Positions 1 to 8,519 of a stretch of 64,000 nucleotides of DNA are shown here, in pieces; positions within the stretch are counted from its first letter, which is position 1, and each line of letters opens with the position of its first letter. Source of the DNA: Gemmobacter sp. (GTDB taxonomy: Bacteria; Pseudomonadota; Alphaproteobacteria; Rhodobacterales; Rhodobacteraceae); assembly GCF_034676705.1 (NCBI RefSeq), contig NZ_JAUCBS010000013.1, forward strand, positions 3,142,501 to 3,206,500, written 5' to 3'. The notes under the pieces were generated by a model. It worked only from the letters and a program-made list of their open reading frames with translations. It searched no databases and had not been told where the DNA came from. A program made the position numbers and the translations under genes.

Positions 1-227
1 ATATCGTCATGCAGGCCACGCTGCGCGTGGTGCAGGACCATGGCCTGACCGCGCTGATGGTGACCCACAACATGCGCCAGGCCATCGAGACCGGCAACCG
101 TCTGGTGATGATGGATGCCGGCCGCATCCGGCTGGACATTGGCGGGCCGGAAAAATCGGCGCTGACCGCCGCCGATCTGGTGGAAAAGTTCCGCATCGAC
201 AACGACCGAATGCTGCTGGGAAGCTGA
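1..227 (+). CDS. ABC transporter ATP-binding protein, C-terminal part
   Basis: This is the last 75 or so residues of an ATPase whose start lies before the window. It ends with a typical post-Walker B segment: an H-loop in VTHNMRQA followed by LVMMDAGRI. The stop is 3 bp before an ABC permease, so the two belong to one operon. The permease type suggests an uptake system of the TrpXYZ-like class (substrate-binding protein, permease, ATPase), probably for an amino-acid or other small substrate. The substrate cannot be told from this fragment. Confidence 0.85.
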   Translation, partial: IVMQATLRVVQDHGLTALMVTHNMRQAIETGNRLVMMDAGRIRLDIGGPEKSALTAADLVEKFRIDNDRMLLGS

Positions 228-230
228 GCC

Positions 231-1136
231 ATGCCCGTGATCGACGCCTTCCTGAACCTGATCCCCGTCACCTTCGCGCAAAGCCTGATGTATTCCTTTG
301 TCGTGATGGGGATCATGATCCCGTTCCGGCTGCTCAGCTTTCCCGACCTGACCAGCGAGGGGGCGTTTCCCCTGGGCGGCTGCGTCTGTGCCGCGCTGAT
401 CCTGGCCGGGTGGGATCCGTTCCTGGCCACCGCCGTGGCCTTTGGCGCCGGGATTGCCGCCGGCATGGCCACCGCGCTGATCCACCTGCAATTCCGGCTG
501 AATTCGCTGCTGGCCGGCATTCTGGTGTTCACCGCGCTTTACAGCGTGAACATGCGGGTGATGGGGCGGTCCAACGTGGCGCTGTTTTCGGCCGACAGCG
601 TGTTCCTGCAAGTCAGCCCCGCCATCCTGGGATCGGTCGCATTGCAGATCCTGTTCTTTGGCGTGCTGGTGCTGGCCGTGCTGCTGGCGCTGCGCTGGTT
701 CCTGGCGACCGAGGCGGGGGCGGCGCTGCGGCTGGTCGGCATCAACCCGGATCTGGCGCCCTCGCTGGGCATCAACCTGTGGACATGGACGCTGGTGGGG
801 CTGGGGCTGGCCAACGGGTTGTCGGCCTTTGGCGGGGCGCTGGTGGTGCAGTTGCAGGGCTTTGCCGATATCGGCATGGGCATGGGGCTGCTGATCAACG
901 GCCTGGCCTCGCTGGTGATCGGGGAAACCGTGGTCGGCCGGCAGACGATCACCCGCCAGCTGCTGGCTCCGGTGGTGGGCGCGGCGATCTACTACCAGTT
1001 CGTCTCGCTGGGCCTGTCGCTGGGGCTGCAACCCAGCGATCTGAAACTGGTGACGGCGGTCTTCGTTCTGCTGACGCTGGGCCTGCCCGCGCTGCGCCGG
1101 GGGGGCACCGCGGGGCGCGAAAAGCTGCACGCCTGA
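231..1136 (+). CDS. ABC transporter permease (TrpY/COG4120-like)
   Basis: This 301-residue inner-membrane protein is almost entirely hydrophobic, with roughly eight membrane segments. It has the branched-chain-permease-like core GINPDLAPSLGINLWTW and the conserved start SLMYSFVVMGIMIPFR. The family provides the membrane channel of uptake ABC transporters with a separate binding protein. Its ATPase partner ends 3 bp upstream, so translation is probably coupled. A strong GC hairpin follows the stop. The family call is confident; the substrate is unknown. Confidence 0.85.
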   Translation: MPVIDAFLNLIPVTFAQSLMYSFVVMGIMIPFRLLSFPDLTSEGAFPLGGCVCAALILAGWDPFLATAVAFGAGIAAGMATALIHLQFRLNSLLAGILVFTALYSVNMRVMGRSNVALFSADSVFLQVSPAILGSVALQILFFGVLVLAVLLALRWFLATEAGAALRLVGINPDLAPSLGINLWTWTLVGLGLANGLSAFGGALVVQLQGFADIGMGMGLLINGLASLVIGETVVGRQTITRQLLAPVVGAAIYYQFVSLGLSLGLQPSDLKLVTAVFVLLTLGLPALRRGGTAGREKLHA

Positions 1137-1140
1137 GGCC

Positions 1141-1165
1141 GGCCCGCCCGGTTGCCGGGCGGGCC
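1141..1165 (+). terminator. GC-rich hairpin after the ABC operon
   Basis: Bases 1141-1151 pair perfectly with 1155-1165 around a 3-base loop, only 4 bp after the permease stop. There is no clear T-run, so termination is inferred from position and stem strength. Confidence 0.5.
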
Positions 1166-1516
1166 CATATCCCCGCGTTCTCTCTCGTCCGTGCCGGATA
1201 TCCGCCGTTGGGCACGGCTGGCCTTCGTCGCCATGAAGATGCGGCGACGGGAACTGCGTGCTGGCGCTCCCACGGCCGCTTGGCGGCATATTGGCCGAAG
1301 CACGATCCGGGCGTGGCGGCGCAGACCGCGCGGGGTGGAATTGAAACGGCCCTGCCGGATCATCCGGGACAGGCTGCGGCCGCCGGCCACTTCCGCAATC
1401 AGACCATGTGACACCACACATTGCCCCCCTCCCCCATCCCCTCCCCACGAGGGGGAGGGGAGGCACTTGGCCTCCGGGCCGTGCGGGGGGCGGCGATGCG
1501 GCCCCCCGCACCCGCC
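1166..1516. other. Intergenic stretch with a C/G hairpin repeat
   Basis: I see no convincing gene in these 350 bases between the ABC operon and uvrC, which run toward each other. Bases 1438-1446 (CCCCTCCCC) pair with 1452-1460 (GGGGAGGGG) and form a hairpin of a kind often dispersed in GC-rich genomes. It could act as the terminator for uvrC on the opposite strand. Confidence 0.4.
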
Positions 1517-3406
1517 CTATCCCCGGGCGTTGAAGAAATCGTGGATGGTCTGGGCCAGCGTTTCGGAAATGCCGTCCACCGCCATCAGATCCGACAGGCC
1601 CGCGCGCGACACCGCCTTGGCCGATCCGAAATGCGCCAGCAGCGCCCGCTTGCGCGCGGCGCCCACGCCCGGCACCTCGTCCAGCGGCGTCGCCGTCATG
1701 GCCTTGGCGCGTTTGGCGCGGTGGGTGCCGATGGCAAAGCGGTGTGCCTCGTCGCGCAGGCGCTGGATGAAATACAGCACCGGATGGTTGCGGGGCAGCG
1801 CCATGACGGGCTGGCCGGGGCGGTGGAATTCCTCCTTGCCATGGTCGCGGTCCACGCCCTTGGCCACCCCGATGAAGGGAATATCCTCGACCCCCAGCCC
1901 CTCCATCACCTCGCGCACGGCCGAGATCTGGCCGGCGCCGCCGTCGATCAGCAGCAGGTCGGGCCACGAGGGCGATTCCCGGTCGGGATCCTCTTTCAGC
2001 AGGCGTTCAAAGCGGCGGGTCAGCACCTCTTTCATCATGGCGAAGTCGTCGCCGGGGGTCAGCCCATCGCCCTTGATGTTGTATTTGCGGTATTCGCCCT
2101 TCATCAGCCCGTCGGGCCCCGCCACGATCATGCCGCCCACCGCATTGGTGCCCATGATGTGCGAGTTGTCGTAGACCTCGATCCGTTTCGGCGGCGCCTC
2201 CAGCGCAAAGGCTTCGGCCAGCCCCTCCAGCAACTTCGTCTGCGCGGTGTTCTCGGCCAGGCGGCGGCCCAGGCTTTCCTTGGCGTTGCGCAGGGCGTTT
2301 TCCACCAGTTCGGCCTTTTCGCCGCGCTGGGGCACCGCCAGGTCCACCTTGCGCCCGGCCCGGTCGGTCAGCAGCTGGCCCAGCAGATCCGGGTCTTCGA
2401 CCCCATGCGACAGCAGGATCAGCCGGGGCGGTTCCTTGCCATCGTAGAACTGCGCGAGAAAGGCTTGCAGGATCTCCGGCTCCTCTGCCCCGGCGCCGGT
2501 GCGGGGGTAGAAATCGCTGTTGCCCCAGCTTTGATGCGCGCGGATGAAGAACACCTGCACGCAGGCCTGCCCGCCTTGCAGATGCACGGCCACCACATCG
2601 GCCTCGGCCACGCCGCGGGGGTTGATGCCCTGGGCCTGCTGCACATTGGTCAGCGCGCGGATGCGGTCGCGCAGGGCCGCCGCCCGCTCGAACTCCATCG
2701 CTTCGGATGCCTGCTGCATCTGCGCGGCAAGGTCGGCCTGCACATGGGTCGTGCGCCCTTCCAGAAAGCGGCGGGCATCCTCGACCAGACCCGCATAGTC
2801 GGCCTGGCTGATTTCGCCCGTGCAGGGGGCCGAACAGCGGCGGATCTGGTGCAGCAGGCAGGGGCGGGTGCGGGTGGAAAACATCGAATCCGAACAGTTG
2901 CGCAGCAGGAACACCTTTTGCAGCTGGTTCAGCGTGCGGTTCACCGCCCCCGCGCTGGCAAAGGGGCCGAAGTAATGGCCCGGCGCCGACCGCTTGCCCC
3001 GATGCTTGGTGATCTGCGGAAAGGCGTGGTCGCCGGTGATCAGGATGTTCGGGAACGACTTGTCGTCGCGCATCAGCACGTTGTAGCGCGGCTTCAGCTG
3101 CTTGATCAGGTTCTGTTCCAGCAACAGCGCCTCGACCTCGGTCCGGGTTGTCAGGAACATCATGCTGGCGGTTTCGTGGATCATCCGGGCAATCCGCCCC
3201 GAATGGCCCGCGGGCCGGGCATAGTTCGACACCCGCGCCTTCAGGTTGCGCGCCTTGCCGACATACAACACCTCGTTCGCCGCATTCAGCATGCGGTAGA
3301 CCCCGGGCGAGGCATCCAGCCCCCGCACCAGGCGCGCAATCAGCGCGTGGCCGCTGGCGGCCTGATCATCGGGGGTATCGGGGAGTTCGGCGTAATCGTC
3401 CTGCAT
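1517..3406 (-). CDS. uvrC: Excinuclease ABC subunit C (UvrC)
   Basis: UvrC makes both incisions around a DNA lesion in nucleotide excision repair, together with UvrB. The 629-residue protein has the normal order: an N-terminal GIY-YIG nuclease (SPGVYRML then VLYVGKARNLKARV), the UVR motif that binds UvrB (AMEFERAAALRDRIRAL), an RNase H-like second nuclease (RIEVYDNSHIMGTNAVGGM) and C-terminal helix-hairpin-helix repeats (DEVPGVGAARKRALL). The start at 3406 (MQDDYAEL) was chosen because the frame remains open 51 codons further upstream but that extension is basic and unlike UvrC. The length fits the family. Confidence 0.96.
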   Translation of the reverse strand: MQDDYAELPDTPDDQAASGHALIARLVRGLDASPGVYRMLNAANEVLYVGKARNLKARVSNYARPAGHSGRIARMIHETASMMFLTTRTEVEALLLEQNLIKQLKPRYNVLMRDDKSFPNILITGDHAFPQITKHRGKRSAPGHYFGPFASAGAVNRTLNQLQKVFLLRNCSDSMFSTRTRPCLLHQIRRCSAPCTGEISQADYAGLVEDARRFLEGRTTHVQADLAAQMQQASEAMEFERAAALRDRIRALTNVQQAQGINPRGVAEADVVAVHLQGGQACVQVFFIRAHQSWGNSDFYPRTGAGAEEPEILQAFLAQFYDGKEPPRLILLSHGVEDPDLLGQLLTDRAGRKVDLAVPQRGEKAELVENALRNAKESLGRRLAENTAQTKLLEGLAEAFALEAPPKRIEVYDNSHIMGTNAVGGMIVAGPDGLMKGEYRKYNIKGDGLTPGDDFAMMKEVLTRRFERLLKEDPDRESPSWPDLLLIDGGAGQISAVREVMEGLGVEDIPFIGVAKGVDRDHGKEEFHRPGQPVMALPRNHPVLYFIQRLRDEAHRFAIGTHRAKRAKAMTATPLDEVPGVGAARKRALLAHFGSAKAVSRAGLSDLMAVDGISETLAQTIHDFFNARG

Positions 3407-3693
3407 GGTGATTCCCGTTGCCAGCCCCTTTCGGCTGCCTGTTCCGGCCGTGGGTTTCAAGCAGAAAGCTGTCCACGGTTTCTGTGGATAACTCTGCGGA
3501 GAAGTTTTGGCGAAGGGTGAATTTTCCTTGTTTTCAGCCCGGTTCGTTAACTTGCCCAAAAAACAGGCGTAAATCTAACACTTTGAAATTGTTTGAATTT
3601 AATATTTGACCCTACCAAATGGTTGATCCGCATGACAGAATCGTTACCCCTGCATGACGGCAAGGCCGTTGGTGGACAAGTCAAGGCCGGACG

Positions 3694-4239
3694 TCAGGTA
3701 AAGTGGCCCGGCCTGCTTGTGTCACCACGCCACGGGCTGGCCAGCCGGGGCACGGGGCCCAGCGTCAGCGCCTGCCCCGTGACCGCATGGGCCGTCGTCA
3801 GCCAAGCCAGAACCGGCGCCAGATCCGCAGCCCCGATCGACGGATTGCAGGTCAGCGCATTCACCCGCAGGCGCGGAGCCAACGCCAGCGCCGCATCGGC
3901 CAGCCAGCGCAGGGCCGCCGCCTGCGCAACCGCCGGCTCAACCGGACCAAGGCCCGGCACCTGCGCCGCACTGTCCAGCAGCAGGACCACCTGCCCGGGT
4001 GCGCGCATCTCTCCGTCGCCATCACGGGCGGCGGGGGGCAACTGATCTGCCATCGCCTGCGCCAGCCGTGCAACCGATCCGTCGGTCACCGACGGGGCCA
4101 TGGCCAGCAGCAAGGTTTCGTCGCCCGACAGGCCATCATCGCCCGGCACCAGCCGCCGCACCCGCCAGCCAAGGCCGGCCAGCACCTCTGCCCCCAGACT
4201 GGCCAGCGGGCCGCCCCCGGTGATCACCGCCTGCGCCAT
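3694..4239 (-). CDS. Degenerate short-chain dehydrogenase-like protein
   Basis: The 181-residue protein resembles an SDR-fold oxidoreductase: a Rossmann-type start (AVITGGGPLASLGAEVLAGLGW) and an SDR-like end in which LTTAHAVTGQALTLG stands where the family has its final substrate-loop segment. It is shorter than the usual 240-250 residues and I find no YxxxK catalytic pair, so it may bind a nucleotide or partner without catalysis, or be decaying. It starts 3 bp after the small zinc-ribbon gene and is probably co-transcribed with it and the S49 peptidase. Confidence 0.65.
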   Translation of the reverse strand: MAQAVITGGGPLASLGAEVLAGLGWRVRRLVPGDDGLSGDETLLLAMAPSVTDGSVARLAQAMADQLPPAARDGDGEMRAPGQVVLLLDSAAQVPGLGPVEPAVAQAAALRWLADAALALAPRLRVNALTCNPSIGAADLAPVLAWLTTAHAVTGQALTLGPVPRLASPWRGDTSRPGHFT

Positions 4240-4242
4240 TCC

Positions 4243-4419
4243 CTAGCCCTTGCCAATCGGGGCGCCGCAGCCGCAGGGGCCCTTGCCGATCCGGGGCCGG
4301 CCACAGCGCGGGCAACTGCCCGCGGCCAGCCGCCGCGTCTTGCGCTTGCGCAGGCGAAAGCCACCCAGCACGCCCAGAATCCCCAGTGCCACCAGCAGGA
4401 ACAGCGATGCCTTGATCAT
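4243..4419 (-). CDS. 58-residue membrane zinc-ribbon protein
   Basis: A very short gene fits exactly between its neighbours. The product has one N-terminal hydrophobic helix (about residues 4-20: ASLFLLVALGILGVLGG), a basic stretch (RLRKRKTRR) and a CPRCG...CGCG cysteine knuckle that probably binds zinc. This predicts a single-pass inner-membrane protein with a cytoplasmic zinc ribbon. It starts 3 bp after the S49 peptidase stop and ends 3 bp before the next start, so all three form a tight operon. The function is unknown. Confidence 0.7.
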   Translation of the reverse strand: MIKASLFLLVALGILGVLGGFRLRKRKTRRLAAGSCPRCGRPRIGKGPCGCGAPIGKG

Positions 4420-4422
4420 GCC

Positions 4423-5232
4423 CTACACCCCGATCCGCGCCCACAGCGCGCGTTCCTCGGCCACATCGGCCACCGCCTCGGCCCCGGCGCGCAGGCCAAA
4501 GCGCGACAACAGGCCCCGGCGTTGGCCATAGGGCACCAGACGCACCTTGTCGCCGTAAAGCTGCTTCAGGCGCGGCACCGCATGGCCGATGCCATCGGCC
4601 AGCCCCAGCGCCACCGCCTGCCGCCCGGCCCAGAAGGCGCCCTCGAACAGGTCGGGGGTATCCTTGGCCAGCCTGTCCCCCCGCCGCGCCGTGACATGGG
4701 CGATGAACGCCTGATGGATCGGGTCCAGAATGGCGCGCAGCCGGGCCAGATCCTCGGGCGATTCGGGGCGGAACGGGTCAGCCGTGCTTTTCGACCGGCC
4801 GGCGGTATGCACGCGCCGTTCGATGCCGTGCCGCGCGATGAAGTCGGGAAAGCCGAAGCCCGCCGAAATCACCCCGATCGACCCCAGGATCGAGCTTTCA
4901 TCGGCCCAGATATCATCGGCCGCACAGGCCAGCCAGTAGCCGCCCGAGGCGGCCGCATCCTCGACAAAGGCATGGACGGGGATCTTGCGTTCCTCGGCCA
5001 GCCGCCGGATCCGCGCCGCGATCAGCGAGGATTGCACGGGCGAGCCGCCGGGCGAATTGATCACCAGCGCCACCGCGCGGGGTTTGCCGGCCTTGAAGGC
5101 GCGCTCCAGCACCGGGGCAAGGGCGGCATCGTTCAGACCCCCGCCGAAACGGCCCGCGGCACCGATGGCCCCGGCAAGGCGGACGACGGACACGCGCGGG
5201 CGCTGCGGCAGGAAGGGGACAAGATGTTTCAT
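4423..5232 (-). CDS. S49 family (SppA-like) peptidase
   Basis: S49 peptidases are Ser/Lys-dyad proteases that degrade signal peptides or membrane-protein fragments. The 269-residue protein has the oxyanion region LVINSPGGSPVQSS, the nucleophile motif AAASGGYWLACAAD and the lysine motif GRSKSTADPF. It is the short form without the extra N-terminal domain of E. coli SppA, and no signal peptide is obvious. The start at 5232 (MKHLVPFLP) was preferred to a site 12 codons upstream that adds unrelated sequence. It is the first gene of a leftward operon. Confidence 0.88.
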   Translation of the reverse strand: MKHLVPFLPQRPRVSVVRLAGAIGAAGRFGGGLNDAALAPVLERAFKAGKPRAVALVINSPGGSPVQSSLIAARIRRLAEERKIPVHAFVEDAAASGGYWLACAADDIWADESSILGSIGVISAGFGFPDFIARHGIERRVHTAGRSKSTADPFRPESPEDLARLRAILDPIHQAFIAHVTARRGDRLAKDTPDLFEGAFWAGRQAVALGLADGIGHAVPRLKQLYGDKVRLVPYGQRRGLLSRFGLRAGAEAVADVAEERALWARIGV

Positions 5233-5348
5233 GCCTTCCGATGTAGGCAGCCAGCCGCCCCCCGGCAAGCGCGGGATGCAGGCAATCGCCTTGCCTCTCG
5301 CGCTTTGGCGCAGGGTCTGGCAGGGTCGCGCGGCAAGGGGGAGTGCAG

Positions 5349-6272
5349 ATGATCGACCGGCTGGACATGTTCGTGGCCCTCGCGCGCGAGCGGCACTTTG
5401 GCAGGGCGGCCGCCGCCTGCGGCGTGACGCAGCCCACCCTGTCGGCCGGTCTGCGCGCGCTGGAGGATCAGCTGGGCGTGCAACTGGTGTTCCGCGGATC
5501 GCGGTTCCAGGGCCTGACGCCCGAAGGCGCCCGCGTGCTGGACTGGGCGCTGCGCATCACCGCCGATGCCCGCGCCATGCGCGAGGAAATGCGCGCCGCC
5601 CGCCATGGTCTGTCCGGCCGCCTGACCATTGGCGTGATCCCCACCGCCCTGCCCCGCATCGCCCGGCTGACCGCCCCCTTTGCCGCCCGCCACCCCGGGG
5701 TCAGCCTGCGGATCCTGTCCGCCACCTCGGCCGAGATCCTGTCCGGGCTGGATGATCACCGCATGGATGCCGGCCTGACCTATCTGGACAACGAGCCGCT
5801 GGGCCGCGTCACCACCCTGCCGCTGTATGACGAGGGCTATGTGCTGCTGACCGCGGCCGCCGGCCCGCTGGCAGGGGCGGATCGGGTGGACTGGGCGGGG
5901 CTGGCCGGCCTGCCGCTGTGCCTGCTGACCTCGGACATGCAGAACCGCCGCATCGTCAACCAGCATCTGGCCGCAGCGGGGGTGGGAACCGAAGCGGCGC
6001 TGGAATCGAATTCCGTGCTGGCGCTGGTCGCCCATGTGGCAACCGGCGCCTGGGTTTCCGTCCTGCCCGAGGCGCTGGCCGAACTGGTGACCGCCCCGGG
6101 CACCCTGCGCGCCATTCCGCTGGGCGGGGCGCCGGCCGGGCACAAGGTCGGCCTGGTGGTGCCTGCCCGCGATCCGCATACCCCGGTGCTGGAGGCGCTG
6201 ATCGCCACCGCACGCCGGATCGGAACAACCGATGCCCGCCGCGAAGCCCCCGCCCGACACCTGGCACCCTAG
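5349..6272 (+). CDS. LysR family transcriptional regulator
   Basis: The 307-residue protein has an N-terminal winged helix-turn-helix (ARERHFGRAAAACGVTQPTLSAGLRALE) and a LysR effector domain. The start MIDRLDMFVALARERHFGRAA resembles regulators found beside formate dehydrogenase (fds) operons in alphaproteobacteria, but no such operon is adjacent, so the target is not known. The ATG at 5349 has a GGGGGAG ribosome site 6 bases upstream; a GTG two codons earlier is less well placed. It is divergent from the S49 operon across about 115 bp. Confidence 0.85.
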   Translation: MIDRLDMFVALARERHFGRAAAACGVTQPTLSAGLRALEDQLGVQLVFRGSRFQGLTPEGARVLDWALRITADARAMREEMRAARHGLSGRLTIGVIPTALPRIARLTAPFAARHPGVSLRILSATSAEILSGLDDHRMDAGLTYLDNEPLGRVTTLPLYDEGYVLLTAAAGPLAGADRVDWAGLAGLPLCLLTSDMQNRRIVNQHLAAAGVGTEAALESNSVLALVAHVATGAWVSVLPEALAELVTAPGTLRAIPLGGAPAGHKVGLVVPARDPHTPVLEALIATARRIGTTDARREAPARHLAP

Positions 6273-6498
6273 CCCGATCACCTGTGCAGCCCCCCTGACC
6301 GGACCCGCCGGGCCCTGCGCAACGCCCGAACGACCCGACGGGCGCCGCGCAGCCTGAACATCGTCACCGCGTCACCACCACATCCTGGCGCACCGGAGCA
6401 CGAGCATCCGGCAACCGACGAACGCCGGCAGACCCAATTGACTTTTCCGCCCGAGAAAGCCCTTGTCTCTGCCTCAACCACCCAATATACGCGGGGAC

Positions 6499-6588
6499 GG
6501 AGACGTGGCCGAGTGGTCGAAGGCACACCCCTGCTAAGGGTGCAGGCGGGAAACCGTCTCGAGGGTTCGAATCCCTTCGTCTCCGCCA
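6499..6588 (+). tRNA. tRNA-Ser: tRNA-Ser (anticodon GCU)
   Basis: The acceptor stem GGAGACG (6499-6505) pairs with CGTCTCC (6578-6584), followed by discriminator G and an encoded CCA (6586-6588). The anticodon stem CACCC/GGGTG encloses the loop CTGCTAA with anticodon GCT at 6533-6535. A long variable arm and the T-loop GGTTCGAATCC mark a class II serine tRNA. The 3' end is the attachment site of the island that follows. Confidence 0.97.
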
Positions 6589-6589
6589 C
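6573..6589 (+). repeat. attL core, 17-bp tRNA-end repeat
   Basis: CCCTTCGTCTCCGCCAC at the end of tRNA-Ser recurs exactly at 25304-25320. The tRNA side keeps the whole gene, as expected for an element that integrates into a tRNA 3' end. Confidence 0.85.
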
Positions 6590-7006
6590 CCACCCCAATG
6601 ATGCCAGCAAAAACAGCCACTTAGACTTTTTTGGTGTCGCATCGTGTGCATCGAATTGTGCATCAAAATCGAACCAGGAAATCACCCGTCGATCCTGTGG
6701 TCAGCCCAGGCGATTCCAGCGTGACATCACGACCCCGCCGGTGCCTGCCCTGAGACTTCTGCCCTGCGGATGCGGCGTGGAGGCATGATGGCTGATCGCA
6801 ACTTTCAGGCCACCGTGAAGTCTGCGATGCTCCACGCACCTGGCGGGCCGTTGAACGCCACCGACCGGACGGGGCTTATGAAGCGCGGCCGGTCCAAGTG
6901 GCGGACCGATGCGTAGGCCCGGCAGCCCGCGCCACCCTTGCCAAGATGAAGGGGAGGATGCAGGGCGGGGAGGGGAGCGACTTATGCCTGAACTATTGCA
7001 GCAACA
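6589..7006. other. Left end of island, no gene seen
   Basis: I see no convincing gene in these 418 bases. TGTGCATCGA (6645-6654) and TTGTGCATCAA (6656-6666), 12 bp apart, match a pair near the integrase and are probably integrase arm-binding sites. Confidence 0.5.
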
Positions 7007-7126
7007 TCTAGACCCCATGATCGGGCTCTGAACTGACTGGGTCTGTGGCCTCTCCCGCGGCATTCTCCGTTCGAGGGTTGCGCCCGGCTGGCAGGCGCCG
7101 AGCCTCAAGAATGGGGGAGAGACCAC

Positions 7127-8236
7127 ATGCAGAATAGCACGTTCATCGGGCTGGATGTCCACAAGGCGACGATTTCGGTGGCGATTGCACAGGGCGAACG
7201 GGGCGGTGAAGTCCGGCACTTGGGAACGGTGCTACATCGGCCCGATCAGGTGCACAAACTGGTTGAGAAACTGGCGGCAGGCGGGGCGCGGCTGCATTTC
7301 TGCTATGAGGCAGGTCCTTGCGGCTATGGCCTTCATCGCCAGATTGTCGAGATGGGGCATGACTGTATCGTGGTGGCCCCATCGTTGATCCCGGTGAAGG
7401 CGGGCGACCGGGTGAAGACCGACCGTCGTGACGCGGTGATGCTGGCGAAGCTGCATCGGGCTGGAGAGCTGACGGCGGTCTGGGTGCCGGATGCAGCGCA
7501 TGAGGCGATGCGCGATCTGGTCCGGGCCCGTGCGACGGCGATGCGGGTGGCAGGCAAGGCGCGCCAGCACCTCCAAGGCTTTCTGCTGCGGCACAGCCGG
7601 ATCTATCCCGGCAAGAAGGGATGGACGGGTGCCTACAGGCGCTGGCTCGCAATGGTGCGGTTTACGCATCCGGCGCAACAGATCGTCCTTCAGGATTACA
7701 TCGATGCCGTTGCTGACGCTGAGGCAAGGGTGGAGCGTCTGACGGGCCAGATTGCGGATCTTCTGCCGACCTGGAGCCTCGCACCGGTCGTTGATGCGGT
7801 CCAAGCGATGCGCGGTGTCGGATTCATCGTCGCCGTGACGGTGGTGGCCGAGGTTGGGGATTTCCAGCGTTTCGACACTCCGCGGCAGCTGATGGCCTAT
7901 CTTGGGCTGACGCCTTCGGAACATTCCAGTGGTGCAAGCGTCCGGCGTGGCGGGATCACCAAGGCGGGCAGCGGTCTTGCCCGGCGTGCCCTGGTCGAGG
8001 GTGCCTGGAGTTACCGCATGCAGGCCCGCGTCAGCCCCAAGCTCCTTGCCCGGCTCGAGTCGTTGCCGCAGGTGGTCCGCGACATCGCCTGGAAAGGACA
8101 GCTCAGGATGTGCCAGCGCTACCGCCATCTGGTTGCGGCAGGAAAGGCCAAGGTGGTCGTCATCACGGCCATCGCGCGCGAGATGGCAGGCTTCATTTGG
8201 GCGATCGCCCGTGCCACCACGCCTGCAACGGCCTAA
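7127..8236 (+). CDS. IS110-family transposase
   Basis: The 369-residue protein starts with FIGLDVHKATISVAIAQ, the RuvC-like DEDD domain of IS110 recombinases, and contains the second acidic cluster VKTDRRDAVMLAKL. The C-terminal transposase_20 domain follows (VDAVQAMRGVGFIVAVTVVAE, then LGLTPSEHSSG), with the serine used for strand exchange expected within it. IS110 enzymes are guided to their targets by a structured RNA from the element's non-coding end. A second, protein-identical copy is inverted at 10172-11281. Confidence 0.93.
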   Translation: MQNSTFIGLDVHKATISVAIAQGERGGEVRHLGTVLHRPDQVHKLVEKLAAGGARLHFCYEAGPCGYGLHRQIVEMGHDCIVVAPSLIPVKAGDRVKTDRRDAVMLAKLHRAGELTAVWVPDAAHEAMRDLVRARATAMRVAGKARQHLQGFLLRHSRIYPGKKGWTGAYRRWLAMVRFTHPAQQIVLQDYIDAVADAEARVERLTGQIADLLPTWSLAPVVDAVQAMRGVGFIVAVTVVAEVGDFQRFDTPRQLMAYLGLTPSEHSSGASVRRGGITKAGSGLARRALVEGAWSYRMQARVSPKLLARLESLPQVVRDIAWKGQLRMCQRYRHLVAAGKAKVVVITAIAREMAGFIWAIARATTPATA

Positions 8237-8518
8237 AGGGGGCGAGACCAACGACACTCGACCCTGTCTGATGCGCAGAGTTGGGGACGGAACGCGGTGG
8301 GGAACCCTCGTGCCCTGTTATGGGCCGACCTGTCGATGCCCGATCCTTAGAGCGAGGCAGCCCCAAGACGAAACCACGGTCATGCGGTACCCAACCCGCG
8401 CATGAGAGCTTGCTCAACCGTCGTCTCAGTTCCGTCTCCTACCCTGCGCGTCTCCATTACGCTGTGCCCGGCCTCGCCGGAATATTTGCCATGAAACAAT
8501 GGGTTGACAGCGATCATG
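8237..8518 (+). other. 3' non-coding part of IS110 copy, possible guide RNA region
   Basis: About 280 non-coding bases follow the transposase inside the element and are kept identical in the inverted copy. In IS110/IS1111 relatives a bridge or seek RNA is encoded in the longer non-coding end. I did not fold the sequence, so the RNA is a position-based inference. Confidence 0.3.
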
Positions 8519-8519
8519 A

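Larger units (their letters stand above)
7007..8519 (+). mobile_element. IS110-family element, left copy
   Basis: This contains the transposase gene 7127-8236 with about 120 bp before and 280 bp after it. CATGATCG occurs close to both ends in inverted orientation. The outer end is set by the limit of identity with the inverted copy at 9889-11401. The inner end is approximate because it touches the inner IS. Confidence 0.7.

Noticed and set aside
1421..3520. Long rightward open frame opposite uvrC
   Set aside because: It is a GC-rich shadow of uvrC; the composition (Gly, Ala, His, Gln, Arg) fits no protein family and the minus-strand gene is certain.
3407..3559. N-terminal extension of UvrC by 51 residues
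   Set aside because: The extension is basic and low in similarity to UvrC, and MQDDYAEL at 3406 gives the normal family start.
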